Position numbers and translations under genes: made by a program | The notes under the pieces: generated by a model | The model's database searches: none | Told to the model about the DNA's origin: nothing | The model's input: only the letters and a program-made list of their open reading frames with translations | Shown: positions 53,166-62,533 of the stretch, one piece after another | Layout: each line of letters opens with the position of its first letter | Position numbering within the stretch: the stretch's first letter is position 1 | Assembly: GCF_011074885.1 (NCBI RefSeq) | Contig: NC_054690.1 | Span: 2,733,001-2,797,000, forward strand | Direction: 5' to 3' | DNA from: Brettanomyces bruxellensis | Taxonomy: Eukaryota; Ascomycota; Pichiomycetes; Pichiales; Pichiaceae | DNA: 64,000 nucleotides

Positions 53166-54296
53166 TTATCGCTTTTTAAGACCAAAGCCCGCACGACCTC
53201 TTCTTTGTGGAGGATGACCCCTCATATGGCCATTGAGAGAGTGAGCTTTTGACGGAAAAGGGTGCTGTTTCGATTTTCCACCTTTACATACATTATAAAG
53301 GGCATTAAGCTCATCCATGAGTAGTCGATCACCTTTAGGGTCAAACTGCCCTAGACTATTCCATATGTGACGAAATTCAGGTTTATGTATTTTATTATCA
53401 GGTCGCTTGACGTGCCAGAGAAACTCCTTACCCTTTTTCTGTCTCTCTCGGTCCGCTTCTATTCGACGAAGCATCTGTCTCTGTGTTAGTAAAAGAGGAC
53501 TATGCGTTGGGCTTGAAGATTGGGACGGAGAATTGGGAATACTCTTTGTACCCGGAGCATTATAATCTCTATGTTCGACATTAGAAGATTCAAGATGACT
53601 GGAACATGTATCGATCATAATCCTCTCATACTGGGATTGACGCTTCTTTCCAATAATAAAATTCCATGCTTGGGTCAATGGCTTAATAAAGATTTCCTCG
53701 GGGTGAAGAAGTGGATAAACGGCATTTTCATTTTTCTCTGCATCATCCATTTCATCTGGAACAAATTTATACAAAGAACTATCATCAAATTGGATATCAT
53801 TTTTAATATTTCGGACATCATTTTGTGTAAGAAGAGCTGTTCCATATTTATCTGTGTATTCGGAAAGTGCTGGAAACTTTAAAACTTTGCTGATCTCAAC
53901 CATAATGGAATAAGATGCCGGCAAATTCGTAAGACACCTTATTTTCTGTAATTCCCTTTCGTCACATCCAGCCTTTGGTTTCTGCGGGATCACCTCTGCT
54001 AAAAGTTTTGGAAGAGCTTTCACGATAAGCTCAACGTATCTATAAGCCGGAGAACCTATCGGAAATCTGCTGGGATCAGCTATTACCATCATAATAAGTT
54101 CCTCGAGAAACTGCAAAATACTTATACGAGTATTCAAATCGACTTTCATGATCGTTTCAAGTACTGCAGGGAATAAGTCATCTTGAATACTAGCATAGTG
54201 AATTAAGAACTTTGCAAGATTTTGGGCTGCAAGCTTTGATGCTGTTAAAGTAGCAAGTTGCTTTCCAAAGTGAGCTCTAGCTTCAAAAGGATCCAT
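53166..54296 (-). CDS. CTK3: CTD kinase gamma subunit Ctk3
   Basis: 376 residues. The start MDPFEARAHFGKQL parallels MDSLEARLQF of S. cerevisiae Ctk3, and the first 120 or so residues are a helical CID-like domain. The C-terminal part matches best: RRIEADRERQKKGKEFLWHVKRP, then an EFRHIWNSLGQFDPKGD segment (about 278-325). It also has a Ser/Pro-rich linker and a basic C-terminus (RGHPPQRRGRAGFGLKKR). With Ctk1 and Ctk2 it forms CTDK-I, which phosphorylates Ser2 of the RNA polymerase II CTD during elongation. It is convergent with TPS3 (202 bp gap, with a TA-rich palindrome at about 53103-53125). Confidence 0.85.
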   Translation of the reverse strand: MDPFEARAHFGKQLATLTASKLAAQNLAKFLIHYASIQDDLFPAVLETIMKVDLNTRISILQFLEELIMMVIADPSRFPIGSPAYRYVELIVKALPKLLAEVIPQKPKAGCDERELQKIRCLTNLPASYSIMVEISKVLKFPALSEYTDKYGTALLTQNDVRNIKNDIQFDDSSLYKFVPDEMDDAEKNENAVYPLLHPEEIFIKPLTQAWNFIIGKKRQSQYERIMIDTCSSHLESSNVEHRDYNAPGTKSIPNSPSQSSSPTHSPLLLTQRQMLRRIEADRERQKKGKEFLWHVKRPDNKIHKPEFRHIWNSLGQFDPKGDRLLMDELNALYNVCKGGKSKQHPFPSKAHSLNGHMRGHPPQRRGRAGFGLKKR

Positions 54297-54772
54297 AATA
54301 TGAAGAAATGCTCAAACACACCACTCAGCTAGTTAGAAGGTATTTTTAAAAAGATGATAGTTATTTTTTGGTATGAATGAATAACGTGCCTGTGAATCAA
54401 GCAGCTCAGCGTAGGGTAACTAATTCATTCACCAAATACACAACTCAATTACGTAATCAAGAAGAAGGAATAACAAGAACGAAAAGGATACATACAATTA
54501 TTTAGCCATATGTAAAATATAAAATACAGCGGCTTGTTTCTGTGCAAGGAGGTAAGAATGGCGGGCACAGAACGGGTGAAAAATTTTATGAAATTCGTCT
54601 TGTCTTCAGGCATTTTTTCTACATTATTAGACTGAAAAATTGAAAATAGAACGGTTTTCTAAAGCGAATAGTTTGACTAATTATGTTGATGATTAATTCT
54701 TTTTAATATCACATTATTTCAGAGCACGCTGTGTCTTTTTGAACGATATTATAATAGTACGGTACTGTAAAA
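54297..54772. promoter_or_regulatory. Divergent promoter region CTK3/TIF11 with candidate leader intron
   Basis: 476 bp between divergent start codons. It contains a possible TIF11 5' UTR intron (54552-54722). No other ORF. Confidence 0.4.
54552..54722 (+). other. TIF11: Possible 5' UTR intron of TIF11
   Basis: Donor GAG|GTAAGA at 54552, a branch-like GACTAAT at 54675-54681 and acceptor ATTATTTCAG ending at 54722, the first AG after it. An ATG inside the segment would be removed. The branch point departs from TACTAAC, so this is tentative. Confidence 0.3.
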
Positions 54773-55234
54773 ATGCCATATAACGGAAAGGGAAAAGGTA
54801 AAGGAGGAAAAAATAGAAGAAGAGGAAAGCACCAGAACTACTCTCAAAAGAGAGAATTGGTGCTAAAGGAAGAGGACCAAGAATATGCACAGATCACAAA
54901 AATGCTCGGTAATGGACGAGTCGAGGCCACATGCTTTGATGGAAAGAAGAGAATTGCTCATATTCGTGGAAAACTCAGAAAGAAAGTTTGGATGCAGCAA
55001 GGTGATATTATTTTAGTTGCCTTGAGGGACTTCCAAGATAACCAATGCGATGTTGTGCATAAATACAATTCAGATGAAGCTAGAACGCTAGTCTCCATGG
55101 GAGAATTGCCAGAAAACTCCAAGATCAACCAAACCGGAACATTTGATATAGATGAGGATGAAGACGCAAACTTCGAGTTCAGATCAGAGAGTGCGGATGA
55201 GAACGAAGAAGAGTTAGATATTGACGATATCTGA
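54773..55234 (+). CDS. TIF11: Translation initiation factor eIF1A
   Basis: 153 residues, the same length as S. cerevisiae Tif11. It has a basic N-terminal tail ([15 protein letters not shown]), the S1-like OB fold (about 28-110; [37 protein letters not shown], split here only for description) and an acidic C-terminal tail ending ELDIDDI. eIF1A binds the A site of the 40S subunit and, with eIF1, promotes scanning and start codon choice. Identity to the family is very high. Confidence 0.97.
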   Translation: MPYNGKGKGKGGKNRRRGKHQNYSQKRELVLKEEDQEYAQITKMLGNGRVEATCFDGKKRIAHIRGKLRKKVWMQQGDIILVALRDFQDNQCDVVHKYNSDEARTLVSMGELPENSKINQTGTFDIDEDEDANFEFRSESADENEEELDIDDI

Positions 55235-55392
55235 TTCTACTAAATGTGGATTGTGTAATCTAATATATATATGCATTTTTTTGGTTAGGTAAAGTATGCT
55301 GTCTCGTAACCAAAAATAAATAGTGTTCGTTATAAAAAATTAGATGTCATTTTGCTGTCCCAGTGCTCTTCACAACACGTACTGGCGCAAAG

Positions 55393-56463
55393 TTAGTTCA
55401 ACTCAAAACTATCTGAACGTCTGAACTCGGAGCCTGCCTGCAAAGGTATTTCTGAGTATGAACTACCCAGAGGCCTTTTTGATTCTAATGATTTTCTGAA
55501 CTGATGATATGTAGAAACATCATTATTCAAAGGAATATCACTTGGACCATCTTGGTTAGCGGAGAAAAGAGCGACATCATCCTCTGTCTCTGGCTTCTTT
55601 CTGGCAATATTAAGAATATAGACTCCGGAGAATATAATGAGGAACCCGCATATGAGTGAAATGACATCCACAGTTGAAGCTGCATTGAACCCACGAAATA
55701 ATATGAATGATGCCAAAAGAACGGCAGTAGTAAACGTGACATAATATAATGGATTGACAATAGAGGTATCAAATTGTGCTAGAGCCTTGTTAAAGTATGT
55801 CATCTGAATGACGATACACACGGCAACTGCAATAATAAATAAATAAGTGGAAATATGAGTAAATTGATTATTCCCACTCAACGTAAGCTTTAAGGCAATT
55901 CCAAAAGCCTTTATAGCACAAACAGAGAGGGATCCAACTCCAGAGCAAATAGAAATGTATACCATTGGATTCTTAGAGCCATATACGGGAGCAACACTGT
56001 AGATCATGATGACGGAAAAAACAATAACAGAAAAAGCGTACAGGAGAAATAATGGCCTTTCGGCATATTTCATGATTTCATCTACCGTAGTCACTTCCTT
56101 GTCACTTGGAGCATGTAACACAATGATTACCGATCCTAATAGACAAATTGCACATCCCAATTTTCCAAGTATCCCCAATTTTTCTTTCAAAAATACAGCA
56201 GCCAAGACGGCACCAATGATGACCGAAAGTGCGCCCAATGGGGTGACCAAAATAGGTGGGGCAAACGTGTATGCAGCAAAATTCGCAAACTCACCAAGTG
56301 CCATAAGAGCTGTCCCTAAAATCCATATTGGATTTTTCACGTATGTATATGATTCACCTTTTGATCCATCTCTTAAAAGTCCAACTTTTGTAAGAACAAA
56401 GGAAGCGCCAATAGCGAAAGATGAGCTTATTGCTAAAGCCAATCCAATATACTTTTCCTCCAT
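55393..56463 (-). CDS. NIPA-type magnesium transporter
   Basis: 356 residues with nine predicted membrane segments. The N-terminal segment YIGLALAISSSFAIGASFVLTK and the following VKNPIWILGTALMALGEFANFAAYTFAPPILVTPLGALSVIIGAVLA are the hallmark of the NIPA (DUF803/Mg_trans_NIPA) family. Other hallmarks are KEKLGILGKLGC and NPLYYVTFTTAVLLASFILFRGF. The C-terminal 70 residues are hydrophilic. Animal and plant members carry Mg2+ at the plasma membrane or endosomes; the yeast substrate is not proven. It is convergent with TIF11 (158 bp gap). Confidence 0.85.
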   Translation of the reverse strand: MEEKYIGLALAISSSFAIGASFVLTKVGLLRDGSKGESYTYVKNPIWILGTALMALGEFANFAAYTFAPPILVTPLGALSVIIGAVLAAVFLKEKLGILGKLGCAICLLGSVIIVLHAPSDKEVTTVDEIMKYAERPLFLLYAFSVIVFSVIMIYSVAPVYGSKNPMVYISICSGVGSLSVCAIKAFGIALKLTLSGNNQFTHISTYLFIIAVAVCIVIQMTYFNKALAQFDTSIVNPLYYVTFTTAVLLASFILFRGFNAASTVDVISLICGFLIIFSGVYILNIARKKPETEDDVALFSANQDGPSDIPLNNDVSTYHQFRKSLESKRPLGSSYSEIPLQAGSEFRRSDSFELN

Positions 56464-56563
56464 AATTTCGAGTTACCTATCCTTTAACGATTTTATGTGG
56501 TGTTGGTAATTATTGTGCTTCATAAATTGAAGTAATTTTCGAAATTATAGGATGATGTCAGCA

Positions 56564-56761
56564 CTAAGTTAACAGATAATTGAGATTACGAAGGCTTTTT
56601 TTTTTATTGTAGTTTTTAAGATTATCTTTTTTGTGCTCACCGGCTTTCTGCTTTCTTCTGGTATTATGCCGAAAAATGCTAATTTGAAGCTTTTTAGCTT
56701 TAAAAGAGAGTAAGCTTAGTAGTGTGAAAGTTAGAGCTAATAATACTCCGTATAATTTCAT
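56564..56761 (-). CDS. Possible small membrane or secreted protein (65 codons)
   Basis: From the ATG at 56761 the product starts with MKLYGVLLALTFTLLSLLSF, a clear hydrophobic signal-anchor, followed by a strongly basic tail (Lys, Arg, Asn). It sits 100 bp upstream of the NIPA-type gene on the same strand. I recognise no homologue. The split of hydrophobic head and basic tail is protein-like, but in AT-rich DNA a short ORF can arise by chance. Confidence 0.25.
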   Translation of the reverse strand: MKLYGVLLALTFTLLSLLSFKAKKLQISIFRHNTRRKQKAGEHKKDNLKNYNKKKSLRNLNYLLT

Positions 56762-57020
56762 CAATGAAGCATATTATTGTTCTCTAACAAATTGAACGAA
56801 GAAGCATGCCTTGAAAATCGTCAAAGCTTGATATTTTGATCATATTTTTATGAATATATATTGTAGATATTCCTCTTTTACATTCACATGTACAAAAGGT
56901 ACGAATTGTAAGAGCATGTGCACTCAGACCCATGTGTAAATTGTTAGAATATCATCACCATTAGGCGATAAAAAAATATTAAATACCGATACTAACTACC
57001 AGATCAAGAAAGTGAAGAAT

Positions 57021-57173
57021 ATGGAAAAGGAAGGACTCGCATCACAATCTGAAAAATATTATTTTCACCCCACTGTTTGGATACAATTGGAGCGAAAAAT
57101 TTTCGCATCAACAGAGATCTTAACTGGGCACGGATGCATACAAGAAGGAAACAACATATTTCGAACCTTATAA
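57021..57173 (+). CDS. Possible small protein or long uORF before TRM732 (50 codons)
   Basis: An ATG in good context (A at -3) opens 50 codons of mixed, soluble-protein-like composition (MEKEGLASQSEKYYFHPTVW..., ending GNNIFRTL). It ends 97 bp before the TRM732 start on the same strand. It could be a separate small gene, or a uORF if the TRM732 transcript begins upstream. No homologue recognised. Confidence 0.25.
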   Translation: MEKEGLASQSEKYYFHPTVWIQLERKIFASTEILTGHGCIQEGNNIFRTL

Positions 57174-57270
57174 CTTTTGCTTAGAATAGAGGATCCGTGC
57201 ATTATCATTAGTAACATAAATTTGAGGAGAGCTTTTTTCATTATTTGTCGAGAAGTTTTCGTTATAAAGA

Positions 57271-60200
57271 ATGACAGTAAACTCACTGGCATTCCTCGAT
57301 TCCCAACCTACGGTGCTTTCTAAGGATAATCTGAAGGATCTTAAGACTTATCTAATTAAGAACACCAACTACCTTGATGAAGAAACTGGAAAAATCAACA
57401 TTCTTGACAGGGTATTTCCTGTGTTGATTCTCTGCTTGAAGAAGAATTCCCGGGAAGGTGATAAGGCTGGATATGGAACAATATCCTACGATACTTTCTC
57501 TATCTGGTTGTCTAGAGCAACACATTTGGTCAAAACAAATGGATTAGAACATCCTGAAATTAGAGAAGAGTTAGACTCGATGATAACTACCGAAATAGCT
57601 GATGAGCTTTACGATCGAGTCATTAATTTATGGTCTGATTCGGGAGCTCCTCTTAGTAATGCCTTGAATGAAATGTTTACAAAACTTATATCATTTATTA
57701 GAGTGATGAAAGAACCATCACTAAGGAACTCAATATTTGAAAAATGGATTTTGAAAACTTTGGAGATACCTTATTCAAGAAGGGTCTTTTACTTTTTGAT
57801 TGAACTTTTATACAAAGAAGTTGATTCTCCGATGTTTATTCTTGTCCATGAGCCACTATTTGTTAGATCTTCACTCTCTTTTATTTGGTCTAACTCTTTA
57901 TCAACCAATATTGGAAAATCTGTTTCAATGGTCTTACGTCGTGCTTATAAAGAATTTGAAAACGAGGACAAATGGATCCAGCTGTGGAAGGATGATGTAC
58001 TATATGCTCTTCTAAGTAGGGAGTTGCAGCCTGGAATTGAAACATATCTTCTTCCACATTTGTTTAGAATCTCAAAGTCGGCCACTAGACAATTTCTAAA
58101 ATATGTTTCTGAATTATGTCCGATTTCAACATTACTAGGCTGCCTTACTGTGGCACAAAATACGTCAATTATTGTCGAACCTTTTGATGGAGATAATGCT
58201 ATAATTTCAATAGATCAGGTAAAAGATCTTTTGATGCAGGATAATAAATACTTTAAAGTTACAGCTTTTAAATTGTTGGTTACATCACCTAAGCCATCGA
58301 GCCCTATAAAGCCATACATTTATGATATAATTCAGTGTTGCACGGACTCGTTTTTCTGCGAAATGGATATAGAGACGAGAAATAAGATCATCTCATTGTT
58401 GAAATTCTTTATATCTAGAATAAGGGACTCTACCCATAAGCTTGATAGAGACTGCAAGAAGATGATAAATTCACAACAAGACAAATTTAGGGTAGAGATC
58501 GAGCAAAAAAGAATTGCAATTAATCTTGCGGAGAAGTTTTTGAATAGATTGTTGAATGATACTTTGTTTAACTTAAGACCTGGTTCCTCTCATCAGCGAA
58601 AGGCATTTGCATTTATGGTGTTGCTATTGCTTATTAGATCAGGATTGGATTCAAGACTTGAACCTTTACATCACGACAAATTCAAGATAGTTGAGTATCC
58701 ATTTCATATTCAAATATATTCCTCAGATCTCTTAAGAACTATGATCGATAATATAACAGATGATTATGGTGACAACAGAATTGATTCTGTGAGAATTTTA
58801 TCGATGTCGCCTATTTCCATAAACCAAAAGCTTTTAAGCCTTGCAACAGAGAGAGCATTCGTTTACTTGCAAAATATGAAGGGTAAAACTGTGGATTCAG
58901 GGGCTCGATATTTTGCCTTTTTGTTCAAATATTACCAATCACACGAAGAATATGATAAATGTATACTGATACTACAAACACTCGAGGGCATGTTAGTCAA
59001 TGGAATTGACGACGCGAAAAATAATCTAGCGGAGGCTTGCTTCAAGTCTAATATTCATGGCTTTTTTTTAACTTTTGGACTCCTTTTTGAAATCATAGAT
59101 TTCGAAAGATTCGGAAAATATGAATATGTGAATCGATTGATTGATTCACTAGTACAAAATGCAATAGCTTCTTGGAAAGTAACCCGGGAAGTTCTTCAAC
59201 ACGATTCACCTGAAGGAAATCTCCCAGAAGAAATTGAAAATAACTACAGTTCCAAATTGGAGGCACAATATGGTAAAGGAACGCAAGTTATATCAAGTTA
59301 CGCTTGGCGAACTTTGAAGGAATCTTCGGTTCTTCTTGATTCATTAATCAACAATGCACCATTAAAGTCAGATTTAATCCTTCTTATTGGGCCTTTGCTT
59401 AGAGAGCAGTTAGCAACCATTCGTCATAGGGGTGCATTTTCTGCTGTATACCCAACATATGTTTCCTGTTGTTTGAAATGTAGGAAGATTCCAGAGCTAC
59501 GGTTTCTGGGCCGAAAATGGTTGGATAAAGACCTTGAGTTGGTCACCGAAAAATCAGACTTTATTACACGTCGTTCGGCAGGCATTCCCTATTTGATTAC
59601 AGGTAACCTTACTGCAAATCCAGAGTTGATTGGAAAAACTTTTAAAACGCTCGAAGAAGTTGCACATATAGTAGCGGATCCAGCCCAAACAATGGAAAAC
59701 GTGAACTTGCCGCAAGTGAATGCTTTTAATTGTATGAAGGCGATTTTTATCGATAAAGCTCTTTCAAACGTCTCTATGGATTATATCAATGACTGTATGC
59801 AACTCTCCTTAGTATCATTTGAGTCACCAATCTGGGCCATTCGAAATTGTGCAATGATGCTTTTTACCGCTTTGGACAACCGGATGTTTTCTTCAAGAAA
59901 GGTGCACAATAATTTTACATCAGGATATCCTGCCAAAATGTTCTTTGCTAAATTTAGTTCTATTAAAGAGACCTTCCTTATGAATCTTAAAGAGGCCGCT
60001 GACTCCAATGTTGATAATTTGAAGCAGATTGAACGAACATTTCCAATTTTGACTATTATGGGTCGTCTAGAACCATCCCCAGATAACAATGGCATGGATG
60101 CCTTTAAACCATTAATTCTTAAATGGTTACACAGTAAACAATGGAAGGTCCGGGAGATGGCAGCAAGATCTCTTCCTGCTTTATTTGCTTCCGATAAGGA

Positions 60201-61824
60201 TCTTGCCGAGGAACTTCATCATCAATTGGATATGCTTGCTGATATGTTGAACAAGGGTAATATAAATGGTGCACATGGCTCTTTACTCGCTGCAATAGAA
60301 CTTCTCAAAAGAATTTGTGCAAACACAATTACTCATACGAGAAATGGTTTGCCTAGCAGTGCAAAAGATGCTAACAGCCTAGTTATGGGGGCCAAAATGG
60401 AAGCTTTGGATAAATTGGACATTGTACTTTCATCGAAGTCTCACGCAATTGCCCTTGAATATTTTAAGCTACTAGATATATTTCCAGATATTATCGAGTT
60501 CGATAGTGAAGTAAAGCGAATTTCTAGGTGGCTTGAAGTAGAGTTGGTTGCTGATCATAAATTGGAGGGTCTTCGGAATTTAGCTGTCTCAAAAGTCAGT
60601 ATGATTCTTCTTAAAACTTCCATTCAAGGATATCAGAGCAAAGAAGGGCATTGCTCTTTTCAGAGTATCATTCATAGGTGTATGAAGTCTGATATGTACG
60701 AGGTGCATCTTGAAATCATTGACTTTTGCTGCCACAATGAAGACAAACTTAAGGATGCAGAAATCTCATCTTTGATCAGTGAAATTTGGGATCTTGTTAA
60801 AAGACCTGTTTGGAGTCATGTGAAATCGAAGTCATTAAATTTGTTGAATTTACTTTTCGTTAGAAGAAATGTTGATTTGCCAATCTCTTTCGATAGGCTT
60901 ATAATGCGATCGAATCTGATGTTGCAGTCCAACGATAATAAGTTTTTAAAACTTGCTTGTGTTGAAGCATTGGGGCCTATTGTTGGAAAGTTGTACAGCC
61001 AGAAGCATCATTCAGATTTAAGAGAATTAACTATTGTCCATGAATGGATTACTAGGGTTAGATCATTGGTTGACGATAATATGGAATACCCAGCGAGAAG
61101 GGCCGCATTATATTCTTTAATAGCGTTCGGTCAAACTTGTGAAATAAGCAGGGGACACATCTCAGACTCTACAGAATTTGAAGCTTTACTTTTAATTTTT
61201 CATTTTCTAAGTGATGATGATTCTGGGCTTAGAACTTTAGCGTCAAAATACCTTTCAGGCAATATTTTAGGTGTGAATTATACACTTATTCCAGCAATGG
61301 CAGAAAATAGGATGGTGCAGTGGATATCAAAAACATTGAAGGAAAATAATGAATTTGTTTCTCTTATTTTTGATTCGAAGATTTTCCCGGTTGCAGATTC
61401 AAAGAAGAGATTTGAAGATTTATTTACTGGTAACGAGCTTTTGTTTAGTTTCGAAAAGCAGAATCTATACAGAGATGAAATTTCCAGTTCAAACCAGTTG
61501 AATGCAATTTTAAAATGCATGAATCCTGCGATACTATCGGCTAGTGTGACAGCCTTTGCGCATGTAATAGAAAGAAATGTGCGTGATGTTTTGGACTGGT
61601 TGGATAATAAACGACCTGTGGATGGATGCTTTGGCTGGTCAACAGATCAACAAAAAGTTGAGTTTGTTTATGAAAATTTCAAGACATTTGCCACTTTACT
61701 GGAAATAGGTGCTCTTTCTGATAAAAGTGAGTTAACTCAAAAACTTTCTGATCTATGTCTCGATGATAACCTTCAAATCCACCCAATCATCGTTCATCTT
61801 GTTGAAAACTTGCTATCCATTTAA
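57271..61824 (+). CDS. TRM732: tRNA 2'-O-methylation adaptor Trm732 (THADA family)
   Basis: 1517 residues, a long HEAT/armadillo-like helical protein. The middle region (about 670-870) has the DUF2428 hallmarks: SSYAWRTLKESSVLLDSLI, ITRRSAGIPYLI, FNCMKAIFIDKAL and SPIWAIRNCAMMLFTALDNRMF. Trm732 (S. cerevisiae YMR259C, about 1420 residues; THADA in animals) pairs with the methyltransferase Trm7 to 2'-O-methylate position 32 of the anticodon loop of several tRNAs. HEAT proteins such as tubulin cofactor D were considered, but the DUF2428 motifs decide. ATG at 57271 (AAAGAATGA). A small ORF lies just upstream. Confidence 0.85.
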   Translation: MTVNSLAFLDSQPTVLSKDNLKDLKTYLIKNTNYLDEETGKINILDRVFPVLILCLKKNSREGDKAGYGTISYDTFSIWLSRATHLVKTNGLEHPEIREELDSMITTEIADELYDRVINLWSDSGAPLSNALNEMFTKLISFIRVMKEPSLRNSIFEKWILKTLEIPYSRRVFYFLIELLYKEVDSPMFILVHEPLFVRSSLSFIWSNSLSTNIGKSVSMVLRRAYKEFENEDKWIQLWKDDVLYALLSRELQPGIETYLLPHLFRISKSATRQFLKYVSELCPISTLLGCLTVAQNTSIIVEPFDGDNAIISIDQVKDLLMQDNKYFKVTAFKLLVTSPKPSSPIKPYIYDIIQCCTDSFFCEMDIETRNKIISLLKFFISRIRDSTHKLDRDCKKMINSQQDKFRVEIEQKRIAINLAEKFLNRLLNDTLFNLRPGSSHQRKAFAFMVLLLLIRSGLDSRLEPLHHDKFKIVEYPFHIQIYSSDLLRTMIDNITDDYGDNRIDSVRILSMSPISINQKLLSLATERAFVYLQNMKGKTVDSGARYFAFLFKYYQSHEEYDKCILILQTLEGMLVNGIDDAKNNLAEACFKSNIHGFFLTFGLLFEIIDFERFGKYEYVNRLIDSLVQNAIASWKVTREVLQHDSPEGNLPEEIENNYSSKLEAQYGKGTQVISSYAWRTLKESSVLLDSLINNAPLKSDLILLIGPLLREQLATIRHRGAFSAVYPTYVSCCLKCRKIPELRFLGRKWLDKDLELVTEKSDFITRRSAGIPYLITGNLTANPELIGKTFKTLEEVAHIVADPAQTMENVNLPQVNAFNCMKAIFIDKALSNVSMDYINDCMQLSLVSFESPIWAIRNCAMMLFTALDNRMFSSRKVHNNFTSGYPAKMFFAKFSSIKETFLMNLKEAADSNVDNLKQIERTFPILTIMGRLEPSPDNNGMDAFKPLILKWLHSKQWKVREMAARSLPALFASDKDLAEELHHQLDMLADMLNKGNINGAHGSLLAAIELLKRICANTITHTRNGLPSSAKDANSLVMGAKMEALDKLDIVLSSKSHAIALEYFKLLDIFPDIIEFDSEVKRISRWLEVELVADHKLEGLRNLAVSKVSMILLKTSIQGYQSKEGHCSFQSIIHRCMKSDMYEVHLEIIDFCCHNEDKLKDAEISSLISEIWDLVKRPVWSHVKSKSLNLLNLLFVRRNVDLPISFDRLIMRSNLMLQSNDNKFLKLACVEALGPIVGKLYSQKHHSDLRELTIVHEWITRVRSLVDDNMEYPARRAALYSLIAFGQTCEISRGHISDSTEFEALLLIFHFLSDDDSGLRTLASKYLSGNILGVNYTLIPAMAENRMVQWISKTLKENNEFVSLIFDSKIFPVADSKKRFEDLFTGNELLFSFEKQNLYRDEISSSNQLNAILKCMNPAILSASVTAFAHVIERNVRDVLDWLDNKRPVDGCFGWSTDQQKVEFVYENFKTFATLLEIGALSDKSELTQKLSDLCLDDNLQIHPIIVHLVENLLSI

Positions 61825-62533
61825 ACGTCTTATATCTTCGAATGTTTTAATCATAAATCTGCCTCAGTTTCAATAAACTACCTACTACTTTGTTTGCTGT
61901 ATTACGAAGAACGAAACTCGTAGTTTACTCAACAAAATATAAATAAAAATTAGATAAATCAAAGTTAAACAAGAAGAAAAACAATTGAAACAAAAATAAC
62001 GACAAAATGCAGAAAACACGACGGAATTGATATAAAATAAAATTAAGTGACACAGATCTAGCAGTACCCGCAGCAAAAAGAACAAGAGAATAACTTCCAC
62101 TAAAAAGGCAGGTGGCTGTTCTCTTGCTGTATGAATCAAACGAAGGTTCGGTGTTCTTTTGTCACGATCCCTATGACAAAGGTAAAAAGTCCAAATATAG
62201 CTTTCTATGAGTCCGATAGCACATCTGAACTAATTATCAAAATTCATGGCTTGATTATCTTCTGACGCAACACTGTCGAACAAGAAAGCGAAATGATGCT
62301 GCGTTTAAAAGCCTTTCCTCTTCTCGTAACCTTCTTCTTTTCTTTCTTGCTCAAAATATGAGTTCCTATAATAAAAGAGTTAGTCCACAACTTTGCAAGA
62401 AACTGGAGAATAAGCTATGCCAGGGTATCAAATAAAATATTAGGATCCCATAAGTCAGAACAATGAACCATTGAAAACAAAATGAACAATAAAAACTAAA
62501 AAAGACAAAAGGGCAAGAACTCAATCAAGACTA
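61825..62533. other. Convergent intergenic region TRM732/SUR7
   Basis: 709 bp. On the minus strand GACTAAC (62385-62379) followed by TTATAG (ending 62366) looks like a branch point and acceptor. The following 61 bp encode a short charged peptide ending in a stop at 62305. No matching donor was found between it and SUR7. Open frames here start with non-ATG codons. Confidence 0.35.

Larger units (their letters stand above)
56464..57270. other. Divergent region between NIPA-type gene and TRM732
   Basis: 807 bp containing promoters on both sides and two small ATG ORFs (56564-56761 minus, 57021-57173 plus) listed separately. A TACTAAC at 56989-56995 is followed after only a few bases by CAG, too close for a normal acceptor. 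Confidence 0.4.

Noticed and set aside
56989..57005. TACTAAC followed by CAG as an intron end
   Set aside because: The acceptor is only about 7 nt from the branch adenosine, and no donor keeps the following frame.
57271..61824. Tubulin cofactor D (Cin1)
   Set aside because: Long HEAT-like protein, but the DUF2428 motifs of Trm732/THADA are present and the length fits that family better.
61885..62139. Hydrophobic minus-strand ORF of 84 codons
   Set aside because: It starts at TTG, and its Phe/Leu richness is what A-rich DNA gives on the opposite strand.
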